Of a stretch of 64,000 bases of DNA, positions 45,254 to 56,399 are shown in pieces. Source of the DNA: Candidatus Nanopelagicus abundans (GTDB lineage: Bacteria; Actinomycetota; Actinomycetes; Nanopelagicales; Nanopelagicaceae); contig NZ_CP016779.1 of assembly GCF_002288305.1 (NCBI RefSeq), positions 62,001-126,000 on the forward strand. The letters are read 5' to 3'. The notes under the pieces are model-generated. The model ran no database searches, had not been told where the DNA came from, and was given only the letters and a program-made list of their open reading frames with translations. Position 1 is the stretch's first letter. The number at the start of each line of letters is the position of its first letter. The position numbers and the translations under genes are program-made.

Positions 45254-48200
45254 ATGTTAGACGTTAACTTTTTTGATGAGTTAAGAATTGGTCTTGCCTC
45301 AACTGACAATATTCGTGAGTGGTCGTTCGGTGAGGTTAAAAAGCCAGAGACAATTAACTACCGAACATTAAAGCCAGAAAAAGATGGTTTATTTGACGAG
45401 AAGATCTTTGGACCAACTCGTGACTGGGAATGTTATTGCGGTAAGTACAAGCGCGTACGATTTAAAGGAATTATCTGCGAAAGATGCGGAGTTGAAGTAA
45501 CTCGCGCCAAAGTTCGTCGTGAGCGAATGGGACATATTGAACTTGCAGCGCCAGTAACTCATATCTGGTACTTCAAAGGTGTGCCAAGCCGTCTTGGATA
45601 CTTGCTAGATCTTGCTCCAAAAGATTTAGAAAAGGTAATTTATTTTGCTGCGTATATGATCACAGAGGTTGATACTGAAGCTCGCGCTGAAGATATGCCA
45701 ACACTGGAGAAAAAGTACTCCTCCGATGTTAAGAAGATTGAGTCACGCCGTGATCTTGAATTAGATACTCGCACCAAGAAGATGGAATCTGATCTATCTG
45801 ATCTTGAAGATGAGGGTGCTAAAGCTGATGCGCGTCGTAAAGTACGCGAGTCTGGTGAGCGCGAACTAAAAACTATTCGTGATCGCAATCAAAAAGAGCT
45901 AGATCGTCTTGATGCAGTATGGAATCGTTTTAAGAATCTTAAAGTACAAGATCTTGAAGGCGATGAGTTGTTATATCGCGAACTTCGCGATCGTTATGGC
46001 GTGTATTTCAAAGGATCAATGGGTGCGTCTGCAATTAAAGCTCGTCTTGAAACCTTTGATCTAAAAGCTGAGTTTGATAAATTAAATGAGTTATCACAAA
46101 CAGGTAAGGGTCAAAAGAAGACTCGTGCAATTAAGAGATTAAAGGTTGTTAACTCATTCCTTAATACTCGTAATAAACCGGCATCAATGGTCCTTGATTG
46201 TGTACCAGTTATTCCACCAGATCTTCGCCCAATGGTTCAACTAGATGGTGGCCGTTTTGCTACCAGTGATCTAAATGATTTATATCGACGGGTAATTAAC
46301 CGTAATAATCGTTTAAAGCGCCTAGCTGATCTTGGTGCTCCTGAGATTATTGTTAACAACGAAAAGCGTATGTTGCAAGAAGCGGTTGATTCACTATTTG
46401 ATAATGGTCGTCGCGGACGCCCAGTAACTGGACCAGGAAATCGTCCACTTAAATCACTTTCTGACATGCTTAAGGGTAAGCAAGGACGCTTCCGTCAAAA
46501 CTTACTTGGAAAACGTGTTGATTACTCAGGTCGTTCAGTAATCGTAGTTGGACCACAACTTAAATTGCATCAGTGCGGTTTGCCAAAACAAATGGCACTT
46601 GAATTATTTAAACCATTTGTTATGAAGCGCTTAGTTGATTTAAATCATGCTCAAAACATTAAATCTGCAAAGAGAATGGTTGAGCGTGCTCGTCCAGTAG
46701 TTTGGGATGTATTAGAAGAGGTAATTGCTGAGCATCCAGTGCTACTAAACCGTGCACCAACTCTGCACCGACTTGGTATTCAAGCATTTGAGCCACAATT
46801 AGTTGAAGGTAAGGCTATTCAAATTCACCCATTAGTTTGTACTGCATTTAACGCAGACTTTGATGGTGATCAGATGGCTGTTCACTTACCACTATCAGCT
46901 GAAGCACAAGCTGAGGCTCGAGTATTAATGCTTTCAAGTAATAATATTTTATCTCCAGCTTCTGGTCGACCAATTACATCTCCTACTCAGGACATGGTGC
47001 TTGGTCTTTACTTCCTAACCTCACTACGTGAGAAAGAATTAGGAGAGGGCAGAGCATTTTCATCAATTGCTGAAGCAGTAATGGCATTTGATCAAGGCAG
47101 CCTCTCACTACAAGCAAAAATTAAACTTCGTATTGATAAGAGTGGTGTGGCTGAAACTCGCGAGACCACATTAGGTCGTGCTTTATTTAATGAAGTACTA
47201 CCAGCTGATTTCCCATTTGTTGATTACGATGTTACTAAGAAGCTTCTTGGTTTAATTGTTGATAATTTGGCTGAAGGTTATGCCAAAGTAACAGTTGCAC
47301 AAACCCTAGATGCACTTAAGTCACTTGGTTTCTACTGGGCTACTCGCGCTGGTGTGACTATCTCAATTAACGATGTTGTAACTCCAGGACGTAAACGAGA
47401 GATCTTGGAAGGTTATGAAACTAAGGCAGATAAGGTTCAATCACAGTATGAAAAAGGATTAATTACTGATGATGAGCGACGCCAAGAGTTAATTGAAATT
47501 TGGACACTTGCTACCAACGAGGTTGCTAAAGAGATGGAAGATAATTTCCCTCGCACCAACCCAGTTTGGATGATGGTTTATTCAGGTGCTCGTGGAAATA
47601 TGATGCAGATCCGCCAAATTGCAGGTATGCGTGGACTTGTAGCTAACCCAAAGGGTGAAATTATTCCTCGTCCGATTAAATCAAACTTCCGTGAAGGTCT
47701 CTCCGTTCTTGAGTACTTCATTTCAACACATGGTGCTCGTAAAGGTTTGGCCGATACCGCACTTCGTACCGCAGACTCTGGTTACCTAACCCGTCGTCTT
47801 TGCGATGTTGCTCAAGATGTAATTATTCGTGAGGAAGATTGTGGAACTGATCGCGGCCTAACTCTGAAGATGGCAGCAAAAGATTCAACTGGCACATTAG
47901 TTCGTGATGATCATGTTGAGACATCATTATTTGGCCGTAACTTAGCTGAAGATGTATCAGCCTCCGGCAAGGTATTACTTACTGCTGGGACTGATCTAGG
48001 TGATCGCAACATCGATACATTAGTTGCAGCTGGGATTGAAGAAGTTAAGGTTCGCTCAGTTCTAACTTGCGATAGCAAGGTTGGACAATGCGCAATGTGT
48101 TACGGCCGCTCAATGGCTGCTGGCAAGATTGTTGATGTCGGTGAAGCTGTTGGAATTATTGCTGCTCAATCAATTGGTGAGCCAGGAACACAGCTAACAA

Positions 48201-49078
48201 TGCGTACCTTCCATACTGGTGGTGCTCAATTACTTGGCGAGACTCAAATTACCCATGGTCTACCTCGTGTTCAAGAATTATTTGAAGCAAGAACTCCAAA
48301 GGGTGTAGCACCAATTGCAGAAGCTGCTGGAACTGTTTCATTCCTAGAGGATGCTAAAGGTAAGAAGATTGTTGTTACCCCAGAAGATGGTGGTGAAGCA
48401 GTTGCTTATCCAATTACTCGTCGCCAAAAACTTCTAGTTGAAGATGGATCACGTGTAAGCGTTGGTCAGCAATTAGTTGTTGGCGCAATTGATCCTAAGC
48501 AAGTTCTTCGAATCTTAGGACCACGTCAAACTCAGATTCACTTAGTAAGTGAAATTCAAGAGGTTTATCGTATGCAGGGTGTTTCTATCCACGATAAGCA
48601 CATTGAAATTATTGTTCGCCAAATGCTAAAGCGAATTACTGTGCTAGAGCCAGGTGATGCTGATCTATTGCCAGGTGAGTTAGTTGAGCGCGGTCGCTTT
48701 GAAGAAGAGAACCGTCGTGTTGTTTCAACTGGTGGTAAAGCTGCATCTGGTCGACCTGAGTTAATGGGTATTACCAAGGCTTCTCTTGCTACTGAGTCAT
48801 GGTTATCAGCAGCATCATTCCAAGAGACAACTCGTGTGTTAACTGATGCGGCATTGTCTGAAAAGAGTGATCCACTACTAGGACTTAAGGAAAACGTAAT
48901 TATCGGTAAGTTAATTCCAGCTGGAACTGGACTTGCTAGATACCGAAATATTCGAGTTGAGCCAACTGAGGAAGCAAAGGCTGCTGTCTATGCTGCTTAT
49001 GATCAATACGAGTTCACACCATTTGAATCACAAGGTTCTGGTGAAGCAGTTCGTTTGGATGAGTTCGAAGTTCGCTAA
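45254..49078 (+). CDS. rpoC: RNA polymerase beta' subunit
   Basis: A 1274-residue catalytic subunit. Zinc motif [22 protein letters not shown] is near the N-terminus; the catalytic Mg motif is [12 protein letters not shown]; a second zinc site [13 protein letters not shown] is in the C-terminal half; bridge-helix region [23 protein letters not shown]-type sequence is intact. A charged insertion of about 100 residues near 150-250 (coiled-coil-like, [17 protein letters not shown]) is as in other actinobacteria. GGAGAGG precedes the ATG. Confidence 0.97.
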   Translation: MLDVNFFDELRIGLASTDNIREWSFGEVKKPETINYRTLKPEKDGLFDEKIFGPTRDWECYCGKYKRVRFKGIICERCGVEVTRAKVRRERMGHIELAAPVTHIWYFKGVPSRLGYLLDLAPKDLEKVIYFAAYMITEVDTEARAEDMPTLEKKYSSDVKKIESRRDLELDTRTKKMESDLSDLEDEGAKADARRKVRESGERELKTIRDRNQKELDRLDAVWNRFKNLKVQDLEGDELLYRELRDRYGVYFKGSMGASAIKARLETFDLKAEFDKLNELSQTGKGQKKTRAIKRLKVVNSFLNTRNKPASMVLDCVPVIPPDLRPMVQLDGGRFATSDLNDLYRRVINRNNRLKRLADLGAPEIIVNNEKRMLQEAVDSLFDNGRRGRPVTGPGNRPLKSLSDMLKGKQGRFRQNLLGKRVDYSGRSVIVVGPQLKLHQCGLPKQMALELFKPFVMKRLVDLNHAQNIKSAKRMVERARPVVWDVLEEVIAEHPVLLNRAPTLHRLGIQAFEPQLVEGKAIQIHPLVCTAFNADFDGDQMAVHLPLSAEAQAEARVLMLSSNNILSPASGRPITSPTQDMVLGLYFLTSLREKELGEGRAFSSIAEAVMAFDQGSLSLQAKIKLRIDKSGVAETRETTLGRALFNEVLPADFPFVDYDVTKKLLGLIVDNLAEGYAKVTVAQTLDALKSLGFYWATRAGVTISINDVVTPGRKREILEGYETKADKVQSQYEKGLITDDERRQELIEIWTLATNEVAKEMEDNFPRTNPVWMMVYSGARGNMMQIRQIAGMRGLVANPKGEIIPRPIKSNFREGLSVLEYFISTHGARKGLADTALRTADSGYLTRRLCDVAQDVIIREEDCGTDRGLTLKMAAKDSTGTLVRDDHVETSLFGRNLAEDVSASGKVLLTAGTDLGDRNIDTLVAAGIEEVKVRSVLTCDSKVGQCAMCYGRSMAAGKIVDVGEAVGIIAAQSIGEPGTQLTMRTFHTGGAQLLGETQITHGLPRVQELFEARTPKGVAPIAEAAGTVSFLEDAKGKKIVVTPEDGGEAVAYPITRRQKLLVEDGSRVSVGQQLVVGAIDPKQVLRILGPRQTQIHLVSEIQEVYRMQGVSIHDKHIEIIVRQMLKRITVLEPGDADLLPGELVERGRFEEENRRVVSTGGKAASGRPELMGITKASLATESWLSAASFQETTRVLTDAALSEKSDPLLGLKENVIIGKLIPAGTGLARYRNIRVEPTEEAKAAVYAAYDQYEFTPFESQGSGEAVRLDEFEVR

Positions 49079-49092
49079 ATAAAAAGTAATTT

Positions 49093-49130
49093 AAAGTGGC
49101 CGGCGCTAGATAATTGCGCCGGCCACTTTT
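49093..49130. terminator. Strong symmetric terminator between rpoC and the TrhA gene
   Basis: AAAGTGGCCGGCGC (49093-49106) and GCGCCGGCCACTTT (49116-49129) pair over fourteen bases with a nine-base loop. TTTT follows on the plus strand and AAA precedes, so it can act in both directions between these convergent genes. It is the strongest hairpin I see in the window. Confidence 0.9.
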
Positions 49131-49141
49131 ATTAGTAGCAA

Positions 49142-49777
49142 TTATCTATTAGAAAATACTGTCAGTATTGCTGCAACAAAGTGACAAATAAATGCTGCAG
49201 CCGTCAGTGCATGAAATAACTCATGAAAGCCAAACCAGCTAATTGAAAAATTTGGCTTTTTAAGGGCATAGATAACACCGCCAGCAGAGTATAAAAGCCC
49301 ACCAGTTAGAATTAAAATAAATATTGCAACCCCACCGGAGTTGAAAAACGCAGGCATATAAAAGACTGCTGCCCAACCTAATGAAATATATCCGGCAACA
49401 TATAACCAACGAGGAGCTGAGAGCCAAAAAATTCTAAGTAGTGAAATAAGAATTGCTCCACCCCAAGCAACAATTAACAATGTTTTAGTTTGACTTGGCT
49501 GTAATAAATAAACTGCAAAAGGGGTATAGGTACCGGCAATTAAAATTGAAATATTTGAGTGATCAATCCTTCGCCAAATTGCTTTATTTTTATCATTCCA
49601 GGCCACCCGGTGATATAAAGCGCTGCAGGTAAATAAAGTAACTGCGGTTAGCGTGAATATGCCGAGGGTAATTCGCCCTCGTAGTTCATTTGCCAAAGTA
49701 ATAAGTATTAGCCCAGCCACCAAGCTAAGTGGGGACATCACTAAATGCACGATTCCGCGTAATTTTGGCTTTTCCAT
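49142..49777 (-). CDS. Hemolysin III/TrhA (PAQR superfamily) membrane protein
   Basis: A 211-residue protein with about seven transmembrane helices. The conserved SALYHRVAW, IDHSNISILIAGTYTPF and FHELFHALTAAAFICHF carry the histidines and aspartate of the predicted metal site of PAQR/CREST proteins. Members help set membrane lipid fluidity in some bacteria; hemolysin is a historical name. It sits alone between rpoC and rpsL on the opposite strand, convergent with rpoC. A leaderless-type box TATGGT precedes it. Confidence 0.88.
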   Translation of the reverse strand: MEKPKLRGIVHLVMSPLSLVAGLILITLANELRGRITLGIFTLTAVTLFTCSALYHRVAWNDKNKAIWRRIDHSNISILIAGTYTPFAVYLLQPSQTKTLLIVAWGGAILISLLRIFWLSAPRWLYVAGYISLGWAAVFYMPAFFNSGGVAIFILILTGGLLYSAGGVIYALKKPNFSISWFGFHELFHALTAAAFICHFVAAILTVFSNR

Positions 49778-49783
49778 CTATTA

Positions 49784-49789
49784 ACCATA
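49784..49789 (-). promoter_or_regulatory. Leaderless-type -10 box of the TrhA gene
   Basis: Minus-strand TATGGT, then TAATAG, then ATG at 49777. No ribosome binding site is visible. Confidence 0.52.
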
Positions 49790-49860
49790 GGCGTGATAGG
49801 GCTGGGTAATTCGGCGTGTCGTGGGGTGAGATTGCTGGTTGAAGGAGTAAAAGCACCGTT

Positions 49861-49890
49861 TTGACCAGACCGATGTGACTGGGCTACCCT
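49861..49890 (+). promoter_or_regulatory. Candidate promoter of rpsL-rpsG-fusA-tuf
   Basis: TTGACC (49861-49866) and TACCCT (49885-49890) are 18 bases apart. The same -10 hexamer, spacing and nearly the same -35 occur before rplJ. Transcription would start near 49897, giving a leader of about 175 bases before rpsL. Confidence 0.6.
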
Positions 49891-49926
49891 TCCCGTCCTG
49901 CTCTTTTCTTCATAAGAGCTGCATCA

Positions 49927-49999
49927 ATATGCAAATTTATTTGCATATTATCTGCAAGGAACGGGCAACACGCCCGACCTCGTGGGTCGGAGAGTGCAG
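49927..49999 (+). promoter_or_regulatory. Structured rpsL leader with competing hairpins
   Basis: A perfect inverted repeat ATATGCAAAT-TT-ATTTGCATAT occupies 49927-49948. Next, an outer stem CTGCA (49952-49956) with TGCAG (49995-49999) encloses two hairpins, CGGGC/GCCCG (49962-49976) and CCGACC/GGTCGG (49974-49990), which share 49974-49976 and so cannot form together. Such a layout is compatible with ribosomal-protein (S12 or S7) feedback. No Rfam family is claimed. The rest of the 295-base TrhA-rpsL spacer shows no gene. Confidence 0.5.
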
Positions 50000-50072
50000 C
50001 GAATTATGTAGGAAAACAGGATAAATAATTTTAAAAAAATTATTTAAAACTTAAATGTTTAGGAGATATGTA

Positions 50073-50447
50073 GTGCCAACTATTCAGCAGCTGGTCCGTA
50101 AGGGCCGCGCCGAGAAGACAGATAAGACGAGCACACCTGCATTAAAAGGTAGCCCGCAACGTCGTGGTGTTTGCACACGTGTTTATACAACTACACCAAA
50201 GAAGCCAAACTCAGCGCTTCGTAAAGTTGCACGTGTACGTCTAACAAGTGGCATGGAAGTAACTGCATATATTCCTGGTGAAGGTCATAACTTACAAGAG
50301 CACTCAATTGTTTTAGTTCGCGGCGGTCGTGTTAAAGATCTACCTGGTGTGCGTTACAAAATTGTTCGTGGCTCTCTCGATACCCAAGGTGTTAAAGATC
50401 GTAAACAATCACGTTCTCGCTATGGCGCAAAGAGGGAGAAGAAGTAA
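50073..50447 (+). CDS. rpsL: Ribosomal protein uS12
   Basis: A 124-residue decoding-centre protein. [11 protein letters not shown] at the N-terminus and [19 protein letters not shown] are canonical; the lysine altered in streptomycin-resistant mutants is the normal Lys here. Start is GTG at 50073 with AGGAGA at 50061-50066; the upstream in-frame ATG at 50055 lies before that site and is unlikely. Its stop overlaps the rpsG start (TAATG). Confidence 0.96.
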   Translation: MPTIQQLVRKGRAEKTDKTSTPALKGSPQRRGVCTRVYTTTPKKPNSALRKVARVRLTSGMEVTAYIPGEGHNLQEHSIVLVRGGRVKDLPGVRYKIVRGSLDTQGVKDRKQSRSRYGAKREKK

Positions 50448-50917
50448 TGCCACGTAAAGGTTCGGTTCCAAAAGCACCGGTAATTGCTGATCCGGTTTAT
50501 GCATCCCCTGTGGTTACATCTTTAATTAATAAGATTTTAATGCATGGCAAAAGATCAACCGCTGAAGCAATTGTTTATGGCGCACTTGAGAATTGCCGTA
50601 CTAAAACAAATACTGATCCAGTAATTACATTAAAGCGTGCACTAGATAACGTAAAGCCAACGGTTGAGGTTCGCTCTCGCCGAGTTGGTGGGGCAACATA
50701 TCAAGTACCAGTTGAAGTAAAGCCAGCTCGTGCTACTGCACTCGGACTTCGTTGGATTGTAGATAACTCAAGAGAGCGCCGTGAGAAATCAATGGCAGAG
50801 CGTTTAGGAAATGAATTAATTGATGCCAGCAATGGCTTAGGCGCAGCAGTTAAAAAGCGCGAAGACACACACAAGATGGCTGAAGCAAACAAGGCGTTTG
50901 CTCACTATCGCTGGTAA
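50447..50917 (+). CDS. rpsG: Ribosomal protein uS7
   Basis: A 156-residue small-subunit assembly protein binding the 3' major domain of 16S r[20 protein letters not shown] and [17 protein letters not shown] are typical. One-base overlap with rpsL; 27 bases before fusA. Confidence 0.97.
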   Translation: MPRKGSVPKAPVIADPVYASPVVTSLINKILMHGKRSTAEAIVYGALENCRTKTNTDPVITLKRALDNVKPTVEVRSRRVGGATYQVPVEVKPARATALGLRWIVDNSRERREKSMAERLGNELIDASNGLGAAVKKREDTHKMAEANKAFAHYRW

Positions 50918-50944
50918 TTACGAGATAACGGGAGAAAAGACAAC

Positions 50945-53047
50945 GTGAGTATTGCAACCGCAATCGATCTAGCCAAGGTCCGCAACATTGGAATCATGGC
51001 TCACATTGACGCGGGTAAAACTACAACTACTGAGCGAATTCTTTTCTATACCGGTATTAACTACAAAATTGGTGAGGTTCATGAGGGCGCAGCCACTATG
51101 GACTGGATGGAGCAAGAGCAAGAGCGCGGAATCACAATTACATCTGCAGCAACAACATGTCATTGGAAAGATCACATGATCAACATCATTGATACACCAG
51201 GACACGTAGATTTCACTGTTGAAGTTGAACGATCACTTCGCGTACTAGATGGCGCAGTTGCAGTATTTGATGGTGTTGCTGGAGTTGAACCACAATCTGA
51301 AACAGTATGGCGCCAGGCAGATCGTTATAACGTTCCACGTCTTTGTTTTATTAACAAACTAGATCGCACCGGTGCTTCATTTGATCGCTGTGTAGAGATG
51401 ATCAAGTCTCGTCTTAATGCCACACCATTAGTACTACAAATTCCAATTGGCGTAGAAGGTGACTTCCTAGGAGTTGTTGATTTAATTGCAATGAAAGCAT
51501 TGGTATGGCCAGGTGAGACTAAAAAGGGTGAAGATTATTTAATAGAAGAGATCCCAGCTAACTTAGCTGAGAAAGCAAAACAAGCACGTCATGAATTACT
51601 AGAGACATTAGCTGACTGTGATGACACCATCATGGAGAAGTACTTAGAGGGTGCTGAACTAACCGAGGATGAAATTATTGCCGGAATTCGCCGGGCAACT
51701 CTTGCTGATAAGGCAACTCCAGTATTAACTGGATCTGCATTTAAAAACAAGGGCGTGCAGCCAATGCTTGATGCGGTAAATCGTTACCTACCAAGTCCAT
51801 TAGATATCAAAGCAATTGTTGGACACAAGCAAGGTGATGCATCAGTATCAATTGAGCGTCAACCAAATAATGATGAACCATTTTCAGCACTCGCTTTTAA
51901 AATTATGCGAGATCCCCATCTAGGTAAATTAACCTTCGTTCGGATTTACTCTGGCTCATTAACGGCCGGAACTGCAGTACTTAATTCAACTAAAGATAGA
52001 AAAGAAAGAATTGGAAAGATTTATCAGATGCACGCTAATAAGCGTGAGGAAATGGAATCAGCCGGAGCCGGAATGATTATTGCGGTAATGGGTCTTAAGG
52101 ACACAACAACCGGTGAAACATTATGTGATGTTGATAAGCCAGTAATTTTAGAATCAATGGATTTCCCAGCACCAGTTATTTCAGTAGCAATTGAGCCAAA
52201 GACAAAGGCTGATCAAGAAAAACTTGGAATTGCAATCCAATCATTAGCAGAGGAAGACCCAACCTTCCACGTTAAATCAGATGAAGAAACTGGCCAGACA
52301 ATTATTTCTGGAATGGGTGAGCTTCACTTAGAAATTTTAGTAGATCGTATGAAGCGTGAATTTAAAGTTGAAGCAAATGTTGGTAAGCCTCAGGTGGCAT
52401 ACCGCGAGACACTTCGCAAAACAGTTGCTCGTTATGACTACACCCACAAGAAGCAATCTGGTGGTTCTGGACAGTTTGCAAAGATTCAAATCGCAGTAGA
52501 GCCGCTACCAGCTGGTTCTGAGCAATCATATGAATTCGTAAATAAAATTACTGGCGGACGTATTCCTAAGGAGTACATCCCATCTGTTGATGATGGTTGC
52601 CAGGAAGCACTCGCTAGTGGACCACTTGCTGGTTATCCATTAGTTGATGTGAAAGTAACTCTTCTTGATGGCGCTTACCATGATGTTGACTCATCAGAGC
52701 TTGCCTTCAAGATTGCTGGAATCGCAGCATTTAAGGAAGCAGCAAGACTTGCTGGTCCTGTACTGCTGGAACCAGTTATGTCAGTTGAAGTAATTACTCC
52801 TGAAGATTTCATGGGTGATGTAATCGGTGACATAAATAGTCGTCGTGGTCAGATCTTGGCCATGGATGAGCGGTCAGGTGCCAGAATCGTTAAGGCAACA
52901 GTGCCACTGTCAGAGATGTTCGGCTATGTCGGAGATCTTCGCAGCAGGACACAAGGTCGCGCGAGCTACAGCATGCAATTTGATTCGTATGCCGAAGTTC
53001 CACAAGCGGTATCGAAAGAAATCATTGCAAAGGTTCGCGGCGAGTAA
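50945..53047 (+). CDS. fusA: Elongation factor G
   Basis: A 700-residue translocase GTPase. G1 motif [15 protein letters not shown] is near 20; G3 is DTPGHVDF; G4 is NKLDRTG. The C-terminal [23 protein letters not shown] is conserved. Start is GTG at 50945 with GGGAG upstream. Confidence 0.97.
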   Translation: MSIATAIDLAKVRNIGIMAHIDAGKTTTTERILFYTGINYKIGEVHEGAATMDWMEQEQERGITITSAATTCHWKDHMINIIDTPGHVDFTVEVERSLRVLDGAVAVFDGVAGVEPQSETVWRQADRYNVPRLCFINKLDRTGASFDRCVEMIKSRLNATPLVLQIPIGVEGDFLGVVDLIAMKALVWPGETKKGEDYLIEEIPANLAEKAKQARHELLETLADCDDTIMEKYLEGAELTEDEIIAGIRRATLADKATPVLTGSAFKNKGVQPMLDAVNRYLPSPLDIKAIVGHKQGDASVSIERQPNNDEPFSALAFKIMRDPHLGKLTFVRIYSGSLTAGTAVLNSTKDRKERIGKIYQMHANKREEMESAGAGMIIAVMGLKDTTTGETLCDVDKPVILESMDFPAPVISVAIEPKTKADQEKLGIAIQSLAEEDPTFHVKSDEETGQTIISGMGELHLEILVDRMKREFKVEANVGKPQVAYRETLRKTVARYDYTHKKQSGGSGQFAKIQIAVEPLPAGSEQSYEFVNKITGGRIPKEYIPSVDDGCQEALASGPLAGYPLVDVKVTLLDGAYHDVDSSELAFKIAGIAAFKEAARLAGPVLLEPVMSVEVITPEDFMGDVIGDINSRRGQILAMDERSGARIVKATVPLSEMFGYVGDLRSRTQGRASYSMQFDSYAEVPQAVSKEIIAKVRGE

Positions 53048-53108
53048 AACCGCAACGACCAGAGCGAAAATCCGAAATAACTACTAACAGCTAAAACAGG
53101 AGGAAAAA

Positions 53109-54302
53109 GTGACAAAGGCGAAGTTCGAGCGGAATAAACCGCACGTAAACATCGGCACCATCGGTCACATTGACCACGGTAAGACAACTCTTACTGCGGC
53201 AATTTCCAAGGTGCTTCATGACAAGTTCCCGGATGTAAATCCACTGATGAATTTTGATCAAATTGATAAGGCGCCAGAAGAGCGTCAACGCGGTATTACT
53301 ATTTCTATCGCACACATTGAATACCAGACAGAGAAGCGTCACTACGCACACGTTGACTGTCCAGGACACGCTGACTACATCAAGAACATGATCACTGGTG
53401 CAGCGCAAATGGATGGCGCAATTTTGGTAGTAGCAGCAACTGATGGACCAATGCCACAAACTAAGGAGCACGTACTACTTGCTCGTCAGGTTGGCGTTCC
53501 TTCAATCATTGTTGCACTAAACAAAACTGACATGGTTGATGATGCTGAAATTCTTGAGCTTGTTGAAATGGAAGTTCGTGAACTTCTAAACAAGTATGAG
53601 TTCCCAGGAGATACAACTCCAATCGTTCGCATCTCAGCGCTTAAGGCACTTGAGGGCGATCAGAAGTGGGTAGATGCACTTCTTGAGTTGATGAATCAAG
53701 TTGATAGCTTTATTCCTCAGCCAGTACGTGAGATTGAAAAGCCATTCCTAATGCCAGTAGAAGATGTATTTACAATTACTGGTCGCGGAACTGTTGTTAC
53801 TGGTCGTATCGAGCGCGGAATTGTTAAGGTCAACGAAGAGGTTGAAATCGTTGGTATCCGTTTAGATGCACAAAAGACAATTGTTACTGGCGTTGAAATG
53901 TTCCGTAAGTTACTTGATGAGGGTCAGGCTGGCGAAAACGTTGGTCTTCTTCTTCGTGGAACTAAGCGTGAAGATGTTGAGCGTGGTCAGGTTGTTTGTA
54001 AGCCTGGCACTATTACACCTCACACAGATTTCGAAGCCTCTGCATACATCCTTTCAAAGGATGAGGGTGGTCGTCACACACCATTCTTTAACAACTACCG
54101 TCCTCAGTTCTACTTCCGTACAACGGATGTAACTGGTGTGGTAACACTTCCATCTGGTACTGAAATGGTTATGCCTGGCGATAACACCGCTATGACCGTA
54201 GCTCTTATTCAGCCAGTTGCTATGGAAGAGGGACTTCGCTTTGCGATCCGTGAAGGTGGCCGCACCGTTGGTGCAGGTCGCGTAACAAAGATCGTTAAGT
54301 AA
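53109..54302 (+). CDS. tuf: Elongation factor Tu
   Basis: A 397-residue GTPase delivering aminoacyl-tRNA. G1 reads [14 protein letters not shown], the actinobacterial variant; DCPGHADY and NKTDMVDD follow. Start is GTG at 53109 with a strong AGGAGG five bases upstream. Codons look more biased and C-ending (for example GTC, ATC, TTC) than in its neighbours, as expected for a highly expressed gene; this is an impression, not a count. Confidence 0.97.
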   Translation: MTKAKFERNKPHVNIGTIGHIDHGKTTLTAAISKVLHDKFPDVNPLMNFDQIDKAPEERQRGITISIAHIEYQTEKRHYAHVDCPGHADYIKNMITGAAQMDGAILVVAATDGPMPQTKEHVLLARQVGVPSIIVALNKTDMVDDAEILELVEMEVRELLNKYEFPGDTTPIVRISALKALEGDQKWVDALLELMNQVDSFIPQPVREIEKPFLMPVEDVFTITGRGTVVTGRIERGIVKVNEEVEIVGIRLDAQKTIVTGVEMFRKLLDEGQAGENVGLLLRGTKREDVERGQVVCKPGTITPHTDFEASAYILSKDEGGRHTPFFNNYRPQFYFRTTDVTGVVTLPSGTEMVMPGDNTAMTVALIQPVAMEEGLRFAIREGGRTVGAGRVTKIVK

Positions 54303-54310
54303 AAAAAGAA

Positions 54311-54347
54311 TTATTTTTGGGCTGCTGAATAAGTGGCCCAGAAATAA
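54311..54347 (+). promoter_or_regulatory. Hairpin in the tuf-rpsJ spacer
   Basis: TTATTTTTGGGC (54311-54322) and GCCCAGAAATAA (54336-54347) pair over twelve positions with one G-T pair and a 13-base loop. No T-run follows, so it may be a stability or processing element or a weak terminator rather than a strong stop. Confidence 0.5.
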
Positions 54348-54382
54348 CTAAAAGATTTAACTAGAAAAAAAGGAGAAGCAAA

Positions 54383-54691
54383 ATGGCCGGACAAAAGATC
54401 CGCATTAGGCTTAAGGCGTATGACCATGAGGTGATTGACACTTCAGCGAAGAAAATCGTTGAAACTGTTGAGCGCACTGGTGCTACCGTCGCAGGCCCAG
54501 TTCCGCTGCCTACTGAGAAAAACACTTACTGTGTTATTCGTTCTCCACATAAATATAAAGATAGCCGCGAGCACTTTGAGATGCGCACCCATAAGCGCCT
54601 AATCGACATCATCGATCCAACACCTAAAACTGTTGATTCATTGATGCGTCTTGATTTGCCAGCTGGCGTTGACATTGAGATCAAGCTCTAA
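54383..54691 (+). CDS. rpsJ: Ribosomal protein uS10
   Basis: A 102-residue protein of the small-subunit head, and partner of NusG/NusB in antitermination. [15 protein letters not shown] and [12 protein letters not shown] are canonical. AAGGAGAAG precedes the ATG. First gene of the S10 cluster. Confidence 0.97.
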   Translation: MAGQKIRIRLKAYDHEVIDTSAKKIVETVERTGATVAGPVPLPTEKNTYCVIRSPHKYKDSREHFEMRTHKRLIDIIDPTPKTVDSLMRLDLPAGVDIEIKL

Positions 54692-54702
54692 GGGAAAATC
54701 AA

Positions 54703-55398
54703 ATGACAACTACGCAATCAAAGTCTTCTGCCATCAAAGGCATCTTGGGTAAGAAGCTGGGTATGACACAGGTCTTTGACTCCCAAAATAAAATTGTTCC
54801 AGTAACTGTTATTCAGGCTGGTCCTTGTGTGGTAACTCAAATCCGCACAATTGAAAAAGATGGCTACACCGCTGTGCAATTAGCATTTGGTGCGATTGAG
54901 CCACGTAAAGTTTCTAAGCCACAAGCTGGTCAATTTGCAAAAGCAGGAGTAACACCACGTCTTGAAGTTGCTGAACTTCGCATCTCAAGTACTGAGGGAT
55001 ACTCAGTTGGTCAAGAATTAAAGGCAGATGTATTCGCATCCGGTGAAATTGTTGATGCCAGCGGTACATCAAAAGGAAAAGGAACTGCTGGTGTTATGAA
55101 GCGCCATGGTTTCTCTGGAATTGGTGCATCCCACGGTGTTGATAAGAAGCATCGTATGTCCGGTTCAATTGGTAACAGAACAACACCCGGACGTGTATTT
55201 AAAGGTAAGCGCATGATGGGCCGTATGGGTATTGACACTGTCACTACACAAAATCTTTTAGTGCACTCAGTAGATCCAGTAAATAACACCATATTAATTC
55301 GTGGCGCAACACCAGGTGCAATCGGTGCAACTATTTTTATCCGCTCAGCTGCAAAGAAAGCTGCGGCTGAAACAGTTAACACGAAGGTTGGTGCCTAA
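54703..55398 (+). CDS. rplC: Ribosomal protein uL3
   Basis: A 231-residue large-subunit protein near the peptidyl transferase centre. [24 protein letters not shown] and [18 protein letters not shown] are canonical. About ten extra residues at the N-terminus are poorly conserved. Overlaps rplD by one base. Confidence 0.97.
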   Translation: MTTTQSKSSAIKGILGKKLGMTQVFDSQNKIVPVTVIQAGPCVVTQIRTIEKDGYTAVQLAFGAIEPRKVSKPQAGQFAKAGVTPRLEVAELRISSTEGYSVGQELKADVFASGEIVDASGTSKGKGTAGVMKRHGFSGIGASHGVDKKHRMSGSIGNRTTPGRVFKGKRMMGRMGIDTVTTQNLLVHSVDPVNNTILIRGATPGAIGATIFIRSAAKKAAAETVNTKVGA

Positions 55399-56075
55399 TG
55401 TCATTAAAGATTGAGGTTAAAGATATTGCTGGTAAGCCAACTGGTTCAGTTGATTTACCTGCCGCAATATTTGATGTACAGGCAAATGTGCCATTAATTC
55501 ATCAGGTAGTTGTTGCGCAGCTAGCAGCTGCTCGCGCTGGTACTCACAAGACTAAAAATCGTGGTGAAGTATCTGGTGGTGGTAAGAAACCATTTAAACA
55601 AAAAGGAACTGGTCGCGCTCGTCAGGGTTCAACTCGTTCACCTAACCAACGCCATGGTGGAGTTGCACATGGTCCAGTACCTCGTAAGTATGACCAACGC
55701 ACACCAAAGAAAATGATTGCAGCAGCTCTAAAAGGCGTACTTTCTGATCGCCAACGCGCTTCTCGTATTCACGCAGTAAGTGGCATCGTTGAAGCAAGCA
55801 CAACTAAAGCAGCAATTTCTGCAGTGCGTCAGTTCTCAGATCGTAAGAATTTATTAGTTGTTTTATCACGTACTGAAAATGCTGCCTGGCTTGCACTTAG
55901 AAATCATGATGATCTGCATCTAATCGTTAATGATCAATTAAATGCATACGATGTTTTAGTAGCCGATGATGTTATTTTCTCAGAGGGTGCACTTCGCGAC
56001 TTTATTGCAGGTCCTGCAACTGGTAAGGGAGCAACCGCAGTTGCTCGTGAGAGTGAAGTTGGAGTATCAGCATGA
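55398..56075 (+). CDS. rplD: Ribosomal protein uL4
   Basis: A 225-residue protein lining the exit tunnel. The tunnel loop is [29 protein letters not shown]-type (near 60-90). Loop integrity matters for macrolide binding; no deletion is seen. Overlaps rplW by four bases. Confidence 0.96.
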   Translation: MSLKIEVKDIAGKPTGSVDLPAAIFDVQANVPLIHQVVVAQLAAARAGTHKTKNRGEVSGGGKKPFKQKGTGRARQGSTRSPNQRHGGVAHGPVPRKYDQRTPKKMIAAALKGVLSDRQRASRIHAVSGIVEASTTKAAISAVRQFSDRKNLLVVLSRTENAAWLALRNHDDLHLIVNDQLNAYDVLVADDVIFSEGALRDFIAGPATGKGATAVARESEVGVSA

Positions 56076-56365
56076 AAAACTATCGCGACGTATTACTAGC
56101 TCCAGTAGTTTCTGAGAAGTCTTACTCATTACTAGATGGAAATAAGTACACATTCTTAGTTGCACCTGATGCTAATAAAACAGAGATCAAGATCGCTGTT
56201 GAAAAAGTATTTGGCGTAAAGGTATTAAGTGTTAACACCATGAACCGTGAGGGTAAGCGCAAGCGCACTGCACTCGGTTTTGGAAAGCGTAAAGATACAA
56301 AGCGTGCAATTGTGCATGTGGCAGCCGGACAACGGATCGACATCTTTGGAGGACCAGTCTCTTAA
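56072..56365 (+). CDS. rplW: Ribosomal protein uL23
   Basis: A 97-residue protein at the tunnel exit, docking site for trigger factor and [25 protein letters not shown] and [11 protein letters not shown] are typical. Translationally coupled to rplD. Confidence 0.96.
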   Translation: MKNYRDVLLAPVVSEKSYSLLDGNKYTFLVAPDANKTEIKIAVEKVFGVKVLSVNTMNREGKRKRTALGFGKRKDTKRAIVHVAAGQRIDIFGGPVS

Positions 56366-56399
56366 GGAGATTGGCTCTTACGGAATAGGGAGAAGATAA

